Position numbers and translations under genes: made by a program. From Brachypodium distachyon (Eukaryota > Streptophyta > Magnoliopsida > Poales > Poaceae), in NCBI RefSeq assembly GCF_000005505.3, contig NC_016134.3:18458624-18522623 (forward strand): DNA of 64,000 bases, in the 5' to 3' direction. Numbering within the stretch: position 1 is the first letter of the stretch; every line of letters starts with the position of its first letter. Positions 22,939-34,885 of this stretch are shown piece by piece. Below the pieces are notes generated by a model. That model had not been told where the DNA came from. It was given only the letters and a program-made list of their open reading frames with translations, and searched no databases.

Positions 22939-24256
22939 GCTCCCCCCGGTTCTCGACTCCGCCGCGCGCCAGGCTCAGCGTCATGCTCTTGGACAATCTT
23001 CGTCGTGGCCGGTGAACACCGCCGCCGCCGCCATGGTCCCTGTTCGGCTCGCCCTTCTCCTCGCGGCCGTCGTCTCGCTCGGCCCCGGCGGCGGGGCCGA
23101 GGCGGCGTACATCCGTTACAACACGTCGGCGGGGGTGGTGAAGGGGAAGCTGAACGTGCACATGGTCGCCCACACCCACGACGACGTCGGATGGCTCAAG
23201 ACCTTCGACCAGTACTACGTCGGATCAAACAACACCATCCAGGTAATTTCTTTCTTTTCCTCCAATGCGAATGCCCCCCGTACCGTAGGGTTTTCCGAGA
23301 TTTCTCTCCCCGATCTGTCTTTCCCCGTAGATTTTTTTTTTAAATTCTACCACTGTTTTGCCATATTGTAATTTTTGCACTTTTAATTGCATTTTCTGGT
23401 TTTCGTCAGCTTTTGGATGTTTGTTGAAGCAGAGTCTGGGTGTCTTTGGTCGCAGGCTGCGTGCGTGCAGAACGTGCTGGACTCGCTTGTGCCGGCGCTG
23501 CTCAAGGATGAGAACCGCAAGTTTATCTACGTCGAGCAGGTTTGTTCCTAGCCAAAGGATGCGCTTGTCATCTTGGGAGGTCGGAACTAATCTACAACAC
23601 CTGTTATCATTTCAAAGGCGTTCTTCCAGAGATGGTGGAGGCAGCAGAGCGACACTATTAAGAAGACGGTGAAGGGGCTCGTCAGCTCTGGAAGGTTGGA
23701 GTTCGTGTATGGTCTCCTTCTTGTTCCAAAGTTTTCCTTTTTTCAGGTTGCATCCGCATTCATGTCTCTGCAGCTACTGCAGAACAACCGTTTGATGAAA
23801 TGTTGCTGCTTGCTTGTGATGTTGAAGAAATGGGGAATTTGCATGCATGACGAGGCCACAGTACACTACATCGACATGATAGATCAGACTACATTGGGGC
23901 ACAGATTCATCAAGCAGGAGTTCGGTCAGACTCCAAGGATTGGCTGGCAGATTGATCCATTTGGGCACTCTGTAGTTCAGGCTTACCTCCTTGGTACCCA
24001 AGTAATTCTCTGCATCCATTTGTGCCATGCTTTCAGTTTTCACCGAGCTTCTAAATATGACCAATATGTCATTTTCACACATATCTTCTGATAGTTGACT
24101 CCATAACTCTTTTGATATCAACTCATGTGTAGACGACATTGTTTTTTCTTCTTTAAAAAGATGTTAAAATTAAAACAGACATTTATGACTTCTACAAGTT
24201 AAACCCATTAATAGTTTTGCAAAAGGCGTGTTTATAATGTACTTTCATATCTTATA

Positions 24257-24369
24257 CTCCCTCCGTCCCATATTAAGTGACTCAAATTTGTCCAAATATA
24301 GATGTATCTATGCCTAAAAAGCGTCTAGATACATGTAATAGAAAGTCACTTAATATGGGACGGAGGGAA
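24257..24369. mobile_element. Stowaway MITE in intron 4 of copy 1
   Basis: Intact ends CTCCCTCCGTCCCATATTAA and TTAATATGGGACGGAGGGAA, with TA on both sides (24255-24256, 24370-24371). Confidence 0.9.
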
Positions 24370-24421
24370 TAGTTGGGATTTGGTGAGTATTTTTTTTACT
24401 TATTTATTTTGTAATTAACTA

Positions 24422-24545
24422 CTCCCTCCATCCAACAAAAGATGTCTCAAGTTTGTCAAAATTTGGATGTATCTAGACATGAATCAATATATAGATGCAT
24501 TCAAATTTAGTCAAAGTTAAGCCATTCTTTGTTGGACGGATGAAG
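24422..24545. mobile_element. Second Stowaway-like MITE in intron 4 of copy 1
   Basis: Ends CTCCCTCCATCCAACAAAAG and TTTGTTGGACGGATGAAG between TA dinucleotides. It belongs to a different family from its neighbour 50 bp away. Confidence 0.8.
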
Positions 24546-24835
24546 TAGTCAAAAACTTGGAATCATATACCTATTATGCTCAAGTTATCATACATTTGAG
24601 TTGTATGAAAAAGGCTTGATATGAGCAAGAATAACTAAATAATATTTGATAAGTTTTGCCTCATCGTCCAATATATCATGTAACATCTGACTCCGATATG
24701 TACCAACCAATATAAGGCCAATATTTGATATCGTCCAATGATCCAAGAATACATATTTGAGACGTCATGAGCAAGTGACAATCCTTTTGCTCGTTTGAGG
24801 TTATGGTGCTCGTGAAAATTTGCGTCCGTGCCACC

Positions 24836-25360
24836 ATTTTTTTTCTCTTTTTATGGTATTTTTTCAGCAAAGGCAGGAGCACTGCCATTCATTAAAGGAG
24901 AGAGAGTTTTATAAGCACTTGCACAATGGCAAGCTCAGAACAGCAAAAGGAAGAAGAAATTAAACCAGTTACTCCAGGGTGAAAAAAGTACTACTCAAGT
25001 GGCGATTGAGCCAGAATAGCAGGCTCTTCCTATAGAGGCAAAAACCACCCATTAGCCAAATCCAAAGCCAAACAACGTTGACAAAGCCCTCATGCTCAAG
25101 GAGAGCCATATTACTCGGATGAAGCAAAAGATGTTGAATTATTTTTGCCGATTCCGCCCCTTCCAGGCATTCCCATTCCACATGGTGTATGTGGGCAGCC
25201 CAATGTTGTGTCTTCGTATCTCCTTACCGACTTACCTCCATCCCACAACAAAAGCTCCGACCATTAGTCCAGGGAGATAAGACAAATAGAAACTAGGCAA
25301 AAGGAAAATCATTCCACTCTGCCAACACCATCCAAACCTCCTTGGTAAAAAGAACATGTT
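24836..25360 (-). mobile_element. LINE-like retroposon 3' end, antisense, in intron 4 of copy 1
   Basis: A T-rich run at 24836-24845 marks an antisense poly-A tail. Read on the minus strand, the text before it (TTAATGAATGGCAGTGCTCC, then TGCTGAAAAAA) resembles 3' ends of grass LINEs. It has short frames with no complete domain. The far border is uncertain. Confidence 0.5.
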
Positions 25361-26494
25361 AACCAGAGTGTCACGCAATTTATTATCTTTCAGGTAGGGT
25401 TTGATGCCTTTTATTTTTCCCGTATTGATTACCAAGATCGTGACAGACAGAAGGGAACAAAAGAACTTGAGGTTGTATGGAGGGGGTCCAAGACCTTCGG
25501 CTCATCAGTTGATGTAAGTAGCATTTTATGTTCCATAATAATTGTTGTAAATAACTTTGACGTTCTTAAGATCTGGTAAAACATATTTCATTTGTAAAGT
25601 CATAAACTTTCTTTTTTTCTTTCAGATCTTTTCTGGCATTTTCCCAAAGGACTATGAACCACCACCTGGTGAGTTTTATTTTGAAGTTGATGATCATTCC
25701 CCTGTCATCCAGGTAAATGGATGAGAATCTCAGTTATGAAATTTTATTTCACACCAGGGGCTAACAAATTCTTTATCGCTTTCATCTATTCAGGATGATC
25801 CCCTGGTTTCTGATTACAATGTTGAACAACGGGTGAAAGACTTTGTTGCAGCAGCAATAGCACAGGTACATTAGGGTCTCATATATGTTCATACCGTAAT
25901 GCTGATACGTATCATTGCCTGTTATATACAATGCATGAAGATCCATTAGTCTTATGCTGATCGATGCTGCAGATTGTCTACTGCAAACTTCTTATTTAAC
26001 TAGAATGGTCGTCCTTCATATGTTTCTATCAGAAACTGAGAATGAAGCTTTGTTCTATGGTATCTTAACCTATTTGCAGTTCATGCTGGAAAGTTAACTG
26101 TACCATTTCATAATTAAAGCTGTTTTTCTATTCAGCTATACATGTGTTCATCCTTAGACTGAAGTTAACTTCTATAGTTATTTGTAATGTCTATCTAGTG
26201 ACCTTTTGTCATCTTCTTGCCATGAATGGTCCGTTGTTTCAGCTGTGTCTTAGGCTCGTAAATATATTCTTTTTGTCAGTGCTCTGAGGCATAAGCTTTG
26301 TGTTTTCTCAAAACATATTTTTTTTGCAGGCAAATATCACAAGAACAAACCACATCATGTTTACAATGGGAACAGACTTCAAATATCAGTATGCAGAGAC
26401 TTGGTTCAGACAAATGGACAAATTAATTCACTATGTAAATAAGGTAAGTATGGGCCTCGAATTGAAAACTTGACTATCTTTTGTTAGGTTTTTT

Positions 26495-26925
26495 AGAGTA
26501 AATTTCACAGAACCACACATTTTGTGGCTACGGTTTCACCAAACCACAGCTGATGCTAATTCTCTAACAGAAGCACAACTCTTGAGGCAGGGCGTCTCAA
26601 ATGACCCAAAACTTCCAATTTAGTGGGTTTCACAGTGTTTCACCCATGTTTGCCGCACATGTAAGTATCTATGTGACAAAAATACCCGGTCAGTGACCTG
26701 ACCCATTAACCCCTATCCAATCCTCGAACCTGGAGAAGATCAAGAATGGGTCGAGTAAAAAGCCCATTAAGAGATGACATGGCACTTACACTTACATGTG
26801 GGCCCATCTATCAGAATCTCTGTCAAAACACACTGAACCGATTTGAGTTATTTGAGAAGACATGTCTAAATAGCAGTGGTTCTGTGAAACCCTTGCAACA
26901 AAATGTGTGGTTTTGTATTTACTCT
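26495..26925. mobile_element. MITE-like element with long inverted ends in intron 8 of copy 1
   Basis: AGAGTAAATTTCACAGAACC on the left pairs with AGAGTAAATACAAAACCAC on the reverse right, and both continue with ACATTTTGT. Length 431 bp, no coding capacity. Copy 2 lacks it in the same intron (51175-51333). Confidence 0.7.
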
Positions 26926-28101
26926 TTCTTTTACAAACATCTGGTTTTCTTCCTTCAATAAACTGAGTACAAAGGATCGAATAACTGAAACAAAAACCGG
27001 CATAAAAAATCTCTGATAAAACTCAAAGTTATATTAAGATTCGTTAGTCAAAATTGCTATACGTATCTTGATATCTCTCCATGTCATCATAAACTCCAAT
27101 AGACCAAACCTGCACGAGCTGGACTAACCTCATAGGTATTGAATAACCACATGAGTGGCTCTTTAGTTAGTTTTTAGTTCCATTATAAAGTTATAATCAC
27201 ATCTCTATATAATCATAAGCCTTGAGCTCTCGCCATGATGATCGTTCTAGATGAGGCAACAGATTTGAAAAGTTTCAATACTAATATATCTGTATGTATC
27301 GAGTATCGTTTTAACTTGTGCCATTGTATTAGATAAAAAAAAACATAAGTGCTTAATCAAGGTTCCCATGATTTCCCTTTCTTGCTATTGAAACAACATC
27401 AATTATTTATTTTAAAGTGGAAAATATGTAAAGAGTGCTGTTATTTTATAAAAAATACATATCAACGCTTAGAACTCCATACTTGTTCTGTTTGACCATA
27501 CCTCAGGATGGCCGTGTCAATGTTCTGTATTCAACACCTTCCATTTACACCGATGCAAAATTTGCTGCAAATGAGGCATGGCCTCTCAAGACAAATGATT
27601 TCTTCCCGTATGTTTTATTTTATATGTTTAATTTGTATGATTAACTTTGCTTCTATTCTTTTCACATTTGTATGACTGTATTTCTTCCGGCAGATATGCA
27701 GATAAGCCGAATGCATACTGGACAGGTTACTTCACAAGCAGACCTGCCCTAAAACAATATGTCCGCACAATGAGTGGATATTACTTGGTAGTTTTAACTC
27801 CCTCTTTAACTATGCTGTCCTCCAGATGTCCAACACCAATATGATGTACTTTAGTTGTCACTTCCTATAGTCCGTATGCTTATAGGCCCATGTGTTTTCA
27901 CCTTTCAGCAGCTAGGCAGCTGGAATTTTTCAAAGGGAGAAACAACTTAGGTCTCACAACAGATAGTTTAGCTGATGCTCTAGCTATAGCTCAGCACCAT
28001 GATGCTGTTACAGGAACAAAGAAGCAACATGTTGCAAATGATTACGCGAAAAGATTATCAATTGGCTATAAGAAAGTAAGATTTTCAAGATAATTGTGTT
28101 A

Positions 28102-28170
28102 CACCCTCCGTTTCACTATATGTCTCTTGACTAGAGAAACTCCATTTCAATAAGTCTGTCCATTGAGTGA
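28102..28170. mobile_element. Old MITE fragment in intron 11 of copy 1
   Basis: CACCCTCCGTTTCACTATATG followed by AAACTCCATTTCAAT; the same fragment lies at the same place in copy 2 (51928-51990). It therefore predates the gene duplication. Confidence 0.6.
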
Positions 28171-29984
28171 AGCAAGAGTGCAGTTATTGCAATGTTTCCA
28201 CTTTGTACCCATATGTATTTTTTTTTCTTGTAAGTACTAATTGTTATAGTATGTTATTTAAGGTTATCATGCATTAAATTATCCTTAGATTTTGTGCTTC
28301 TTTGTCTGTGTCCATGGTGTGCATAGGACAGAAAGGAGGGAGAAGTTCATATTTGTTGTTTTCTTTTGGGATTTGATGGATTCATTTGGTCTGATTTTTT
28401 GCCAGGCCGAGGAGTTGGTTTCGAGTTCTCTCGCTTGCTTGAGTGATTTGGGCTCAAAATCTGGTTGTAAATCCCCAACAACAAATTTTGGACAGGTCAG
28501 TTTGAAGGTTTTTGTCTTTTGAAACAAATTTCCCTGATTGGTTCAAAGCTGACTTAATAATTACTTTGGACTGATTTCTTTTTTTTTTTCAGTGTCCGCT
28601 CCTAAACATTACATATTGCCCCCCTTCTGAGATGAACTTTTCTCAAGTCGAAATCTTGGTGTGTTTTAATCCAACTCATCTGATTGTTTTTTAAGATTAA
28701 CTTTGTGTATGTTCCAGTTCATCCATGATACTTATAAATTTAACCCATATAACATCGATAAGTTTTCCACTTTTCTGTTACAGGTTGTACTTGTGTACAA
28801 CTCTCTTGGATGGAAACGAGAGGATATCCTTCGCATACCAGTATGCAATTTTTGTGCCAGGAAACAAGAAATTTTGTTGGTTTATGATTGCTCATTCATA
28901 CATATCTTTTGTATATACATAAGTTGTGTTTAATAAATAGTGCTACTACAATGAAACTGACCCAGTTTAGAAACTAAATGTGCCTATTTATGGAATTAAC
29001 AGGTTATAAGTGACTCAATTGTTGTTCATGATTCTGAGGGGAAAGAAATCGAGTCACAACTTCTACCAATAACTAATGCCTCATTGCAAATACGGGATAA
29101 ACATATCAAGGCTTACTTGGGCACATCTTCTGCTGTGAAACCCAAATTTTGGCTTGCTTTTTCTGTTTCTGTACCACCACTTGGTTTCAACACTTACTTT
29201 GTTTCAAGCGGTAAAAGATCAGGTGAATTCATGTCTTCCATCTGATATGCACCAAATTTAAAATGGATTAGGCATAAGTTTGACAAGTTTTATTTTGAAA
29301 TATATACATTCCAGTGTCTCTGTCTTCGACATCCACTATATACTCTCAGGGAAGTAAAAATAGAAATCTGCAACTTGGGCAAGGGCATTTGAAACTTAAT
29401 TATGATGCAGCTGGAGGATTATTTATGTACTCCGATAACAAGACTCAGGTAATTTGTAAATTCCAGTATTATTTTCAATCTGGAACGGATTTATCTCTTT
29501 TTTTACTATTGCTTGTGATCTTAAATAAATCGTATAACATTACAAGGTTCAAGCAAATTTCGAGCAGAAGTACAAGTATTACAAAGGGCAGGATTCTGGA
29601 GCATACGTATTTTGCCCTAATGGTAATGTTCCTATCCAGGTTGATGTTCAGGTATGACGAGGTGATGAAAGCATCTCTAGAATAACAGATAGGAGTACAT
29701 CAAGAGATCTTAAAATGATGTATTATCAGTCTTACTTGAATTTATGTTTCCTGCTTCAAGGTTCCTCTCACAATTCTGCGTGGGCCAATATTGGATGAAG
29801 TGCACCAGCAGATTAATTCGTGGATTTATCAGGTTATTCATATGAAAATTAGTTGCCTTAACTCTTAATCACCACTCATGTAGCTTTTATTTCCCTCCTT
29901 TTTGTTCCAAGACCAATGAATGTTTAGCACACATTTCTTTGGAGTCCCAACAAGTGCCCACTAGCACAATACAGTAGTAAAAAG

Positions 29985-31220
29985 ATTACCTAGCAATCAT
30001 CACTGACTGGATCTAAACACTGCATAATATATTAAGCAACTATTCCCCATATTGGGACATAATTATACTGCTGAAAACTAGACGCCATGTTCCCTCCTTG
30101 TTCACTTGCCGCTGAATCAAAGACTGGACGCGGATTTTAGGATCTCGGGCTACTATGGTACCGTTATCAGGGCCAGATATCAAGGTAGTTTGTTGGACTG
30201 TTGGTGGGCCAAATCGGGAGGAGTAATTGATATAAATGAGGAATACGGACCCAGCAGATGTCAACGTCGCCCCAGTACGCTGTACAAGGTCCAGGACCAT
30301 TTTCATATGGGGATTTATCGGGGCTTGTAAGTGGCACATGGCAATTGAGCTGACATGGGCCAAATCAGTCTGGCATTTGAATTGGCCCAGGTCTACCTGT
30401 GTTGGTACATGTTGTGGTACGTAACTGTCAGCAGTAATAAACATCTCGTCGACCCACCGGTCCCCGATCTCCAATCGCGACTCGCCGCCCAGATCGTATC
30501 ACGGCGACCTCACAGCGGCATGGTGTGGAGGAGCTCCGGCATGGTGTGGAACCAACACAGTTCAAATAAACACCACCTATACACACAATTTAACATTTAA
30601 CAAATTAGTGGTGAGTTGAATTTTTAGGTGTCGGCATCTTTGATTTAGCTTAATTCTCCTTCAATGCTCAATTGAGGAAATGATTTCCCATTGCAACTTT
30701 TACATGTGTTCTCATCTAAATGAGCTCTGCCATTTTTTGCACACTCCAAACTATCGGTGAAAATTTTGTTCACCAATCTTCAGTGTAATTTTTGCACCCT
30801 GCAAATTGGTTCCAAAGCTGAAAAAATAGCCAGGAAAATTTGTCCCAGAGCAAAACTTAAAGATCATGGACCAGGAAAAATTAGCCGCATCCTAGGATGT
30901 CCCAAAGCTGTGCCAAACCAAAAACAATGGCTTTTTCAGTTTTGCTCTGGGCCAGCAAGGAACATGAAGAGTGGTGTGAGGAAGGTGTGCCTGCTAGCAG
31001 GGTGATGGGCCAGAGAGCTGTTGCTGGACCAGGAAATACGGACGAATATGGGTTGGGCTGCAGAAATACAAGCACGTGGGGCCCAACTCCCCGGAATCCC
31101 AATGCACCATCGTCGGACCTGATTCCCAGCTAGCAGTAGCTCCGGAGCTGATAGTCATTTTCGATCAAAGACCACAATTCCAACCAGTTGATACATGAGA
31201 TGATAACCTGTACAGGATCT
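29985..31220. mobile_element. Insertion of about 1.2 kb in intron 18 of copy 1
   Basis: Intron alignment with copy 2 (53945-54372) shows matching text on both sides (ACAGTA-AAG-AT on the left, TTTG-TGTAATG on the right) and nothing in copy 2 for this block. It contains no gene and no clear ends. The type is unknown. Confidence 0.5.
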
Positions 31221-31311
31221 CTTTGTTTGTAATGACACTCGTTTTGAATTAACATACAGCTTAAACTCATGGGTTACTATTATTCACTCAACATCTTAAA
31301 CGGAAATATGT

Positions 31312-31922
31312 TTTTTTCAGAGAAAACGCAAAGCTTTCTTCTCGATGCATTGATAGAAAAAAATGTAGTTACAAGTCCAAGACCAGGCCAGCACAACCAA
31401 CCACTTAAGACAAGACCACAACAAATGGCCGCCAGACATACATCACAACCAGCACCACCACACAACCCCAGGCCTAAACACAAAAGTGCAGGACAAGAAG
31501 GTGCCGCGGCCTGCTGGCCTCACAGAACTCGAAGACAAGCCAGCTAGGCATCCCGTCCATTGCCGATGCCCATCCTGTCTCGAACCTTGCGCCACCACAC
31601 CTCACTGCTCCCCTTGATGGTCGCAACAAACTCCGCAACTGCCAGTCGATACCCATCGGGTGCACCCATGCGACAAATATGCCACGGCACGGAATCCTTG
31701 CTAACCACTACCCTTGCCGTCCAAGGTGGCGCACTGGCACGATATCATTGTGGCCAAGACCTCGCTAGAGCCAAGGCGTATGCCGCAGGACATGCTCCAG
31801 CCACGGGTCTTACGACTTCTACCTTCCAAAAACAATGCCTCCAACAAGGGAACGACATCAACGACATCGCCGTTGTCCGATCCGTCAAGCCAAATCCGGG
31901 TTTTCACCCGGACAATTATGCA
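31312..31922 (-). mobile_element. Antisense retroposon with 9-bp target duplication in intron 18 of copy 1
   Basis: A 611-bp block starting with a T run and flanked by GAAATATGT on both sides (31303-31311, 31923-31931). Copy 2 lacks it at this place. The T run at the left border fits the poly-A tail of a retroposon inserted in reverse. The 9-bp duplication would also fit a Mutator element, but no inverted ends are seen. Confidence 0.65.
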
Positions 31923-33086
31923 GAAATATGTAAGATTCGCCTAATTTACCCTTTATCAAAAATCTAAGGTTCACCTGATTAAATCAGAGAAATACTCACC
32001 CATGTTACCATGTAGATGGTTTTTCGTAAATATGTGAAAGAAATGTGAGATTAATAGTACTAAAATGTGGAGTTTATTCTGTTTCTTCAATCCTTGATAA
32101 TCCACGTAATTATTTTTGTATGATAATTGATAGGTTTTTCCTTTGCACAGATAACCAGAGTTTACAAGGGAAAGGACTATGTAGAAACCGAATTCATAGT
32201 GAGTGCTATGTAAATAGAATGCACTGTTGGTTTCTTCTTTCAGGGATTCACATTTTGCTTAATAATCTTTTCCTCTTTTTTTCTCCTATTAAACATTTCT
32301 AACATATTAAATAATGTTTCTTATACACAGATTGGACCAATACCAGTAGATGATGGAAATGGAAAAGAAATATCAACTGAAATCATTACGAACATGGCAA
32401 CAAATAGAACATTTTATACGGATTCCAATGGGCGTGATTTCATCAAAAGGGTATGACGATGCACTGGAACTTTCCCCCCTTCTCTCCAAAAATGCATATT
32501 TGTCCTTCCAATTAAATACAATGTGAACATTAAAAAATAGTTCAGAAATAAAAAAATTAAAGATTCCTCCGCTTACTTTTGAAAGGGTAGGAAACTGAAC
32601 AATTCCATAGAGAATTGCTGAAACAGAAAATAAGTGTTGCAGTAGTGCACGATTATGTCATACTTCTATTCGTACATAACTTTCTTTTTCTTCCAGATAC
32701 GGGATTATCGCTCGGATTGGAAGATCGAAGTGCTCCAACCTATTGCTGGAAACTATTGCCCTGTGAGCTATTCTTCCTTAATTATATTTGCAAAAAGAAA
32801 TTTAGTGTCATTAAGAGTTTAGTTAATTCATCCTTTTCCATCATTTATTCAATATCTGAAAGCTGGAGTTCAGCTTACATGTCCACTCAGTTTGTAGATT
32901 CTGTTGGCAGACTTATTGCTGATTTGTACACAGGTTGATGATCCTGTATTCATTCTTAGGTTAATCTTGGAATTTATGTGGAAGATGGCAGCAAAGAGTT
33001 GTCTATACTTGGACAGGTCTGTTGGGGGTTCCAGCATAAAGGATGGACAAATAGAGCTAATGCTACACAGGTACAGAGTCAAAGAG

Positions 33087-33144
33087 CACAGTATTTTGTT
33101 GGCTCTTTTATACTGCACAGTATTTTGTTGGCTCTTTTATACTT
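33087..33144. repeat. 29-bp tandem duplication in intron 22 of copy 1
   Basis: Two copies of a unit containing CACAGTATTTTGTTGGCTC, period 29. Copy 2 has no such duplication. Confidence 0.85.
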
Positions 33145-34885
33145 TTTAGAAAATTTATACTTTAGTATTTCCCGTTTTCCACCTCTAAGGTTTAAATCCT
33201 TCTCGCTCCTTCTATAGGACGCTACTCTATGATGATGGCCTTGGTGTTGAGGAAGCATTAACTGAAACAGTCTGTTTTGATAAACAATGTGAAGGACTAA
33301 ATGTATGTAAATGGAAATATCTTCCTGACCATGTCCTTTTTTTAGCTAGACTGACCGTTTTCTTTTGATAGAAGTCAATACTAATAGTTTTTTTGTAGCA
33401 CTAAAATCTTACTATCAGTTATCAGCAGCAGAAGAATGCATTCCATTGTTTCTGAAGAAATGCGTTGTTTAAGAGGACAATGGATTCATAGCTTCATCAG
33501 GACAGTAAGCCAATGTCCTGAAAGACTGAAAGTAATACCAATATTTATAACCTATTGGTTTGGTCAGCTCTTGTCATAGAGGAAGCAATTCACTTATCAA
33601 CTACCAAATCCTCAATTGCCATATTATTGAAGATATGCTCTAGCATTACAGATCACTTCGTTATATCACATCTACAAGTACATGATTGTGCAGGTATATT
33701 ATTTGAAGTTACTTATTACGATATTGACAGATTGAAGGAAAATACTACCTCAAAATTGACCCATTAGGAGAAGGAGCTCGGTGGCGTCGTACGTTTGGTC
33801 AGGAAATATACTCCCCTCTTCTCCTTGCTTTCTCAGAGCAGGTTGAGTATGGAATTTGTTGCTGTCACGATTGGTCAAACTGTTCTCGTATTCCAGAGTT
33901 GGTTATTCATATATTGAACATTCCACCTACTTTTTTATTTAGGATGGAGGCAATTGGGTGAATTCACACGTTCCAAAATTCTCGGCAATGGATCCAACTT
34001 ACAGCTTCCCTGAAAATGTTGCAATGATTACCCTTCAGGTATGTCCCTCCTTTGGAGAATGGATCAATATTTTCATATCTGCCCAAATAGTAGAGATGTT
34101 CATGATCCAAAAAAGGAAGTAAAAATATTTAATTACACATGTCATTCACCAACGAAACACCGAGTCATTCTCTTCTCTAGCGGAGAGTACTGTACTTTCC
34201 TTTTCTTTGCATTGGTGCAAGCTAGTTCTTTGTCCTGCTTGGTTTGATTGCTTACAAGTAATGTCATCCAGTCTTCTGCAACAAATGTATCCATGTGCTC
34301 ATCTATGTGTATATCACAGAAAGTTGAACAAAATGCTGTCTGGATATATTTCTACTGGCAATCATTAGAACACCTTGCTTTAATTTGTGCGTCAGTTATA
34401 TGCGTGCCCATTGTACAGGAGCTTGAAGATGGAAACATTTTGCTTCGGTTTGCTCACCTATATGAGGTCTTATACTTCGACCCTTTACTTTCTCTAGATC
34501 CTTTTTTTGTTTTGTAAGTTGTCCTGTGCTGTGTATATAGGCTGGAGAGCATAAGGATCTCTCAACTCTGGCGACTGTTGACCTCAAGAGGGTATTTCGA
34601 GATAAAAAGGTTATCTCCATTGAACTTGTTTATATTGTTATTCAAATCTTCACGGATATTCTTAATCTCTTCCCAATTCTGCAGATTGGCAAGATCACTG
34701 AAACAAACCTATCAGCAAACCAAGAGCGCGCTGCCATGGAGAACAAGAGGCTCAAATGGAAAGTACAAGGGCCTCCCGCTGAGGAAAAGGTTGTCCGTGG
34801 AAGATCAGTGGATCCTTCCAACCTCCTTGTAGAGCTGGGGCCCATGGAGATCCGCACATTCATTATCAGGTTCAACCATCGATAA

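Larger units (their letters stand above)
23033..34885 (+). pseudogene. Class II alpha-mannosidase (GH38), tandem copy 1, decayed
   Basis: Exon blocks: 23033-23242, 23456-23539, 23618-23706, 23828-24001, 25394-25513, 25626-25712, 25794-25865, 26330-26443, 27507-27607, 27694-27787, 27909-28075, 28406-28495, 28593-28658, 28784-28840, 29003-29222, 29315-29448, 29547-29651, 29761-29832, 32151-32198, 32331-32450, 32697-32762, 32960-33070, 33218-33302, 33731-33841, 33943-34038, 34419-34466, 34541-34609, 34685-34885. The start ATG has a GCCGCCATGG context and is followed by a signal peptide. Motifs [14 protein letters not shown] and HHDAVTGT are present. Against copies 2 and 3, exon 4 lacks one base (NGG motif), exon 11 lacks the first G after its acceptor, and exon 22 lacks two bases (after SIL). 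Exons 17 and 18 are fused without the intron, in frame but about 8 residues shorter. Splice sites are otherwise consensus, so it may still be transcribed. Confidence 0.85.

Noticed and set aside
23033..34885. Copy 1 as a functional mannosidase gene
   Set aside because: Three separate frame lesions; even with intron 3 retained, the exon 11 and exon 22 deletions remain.
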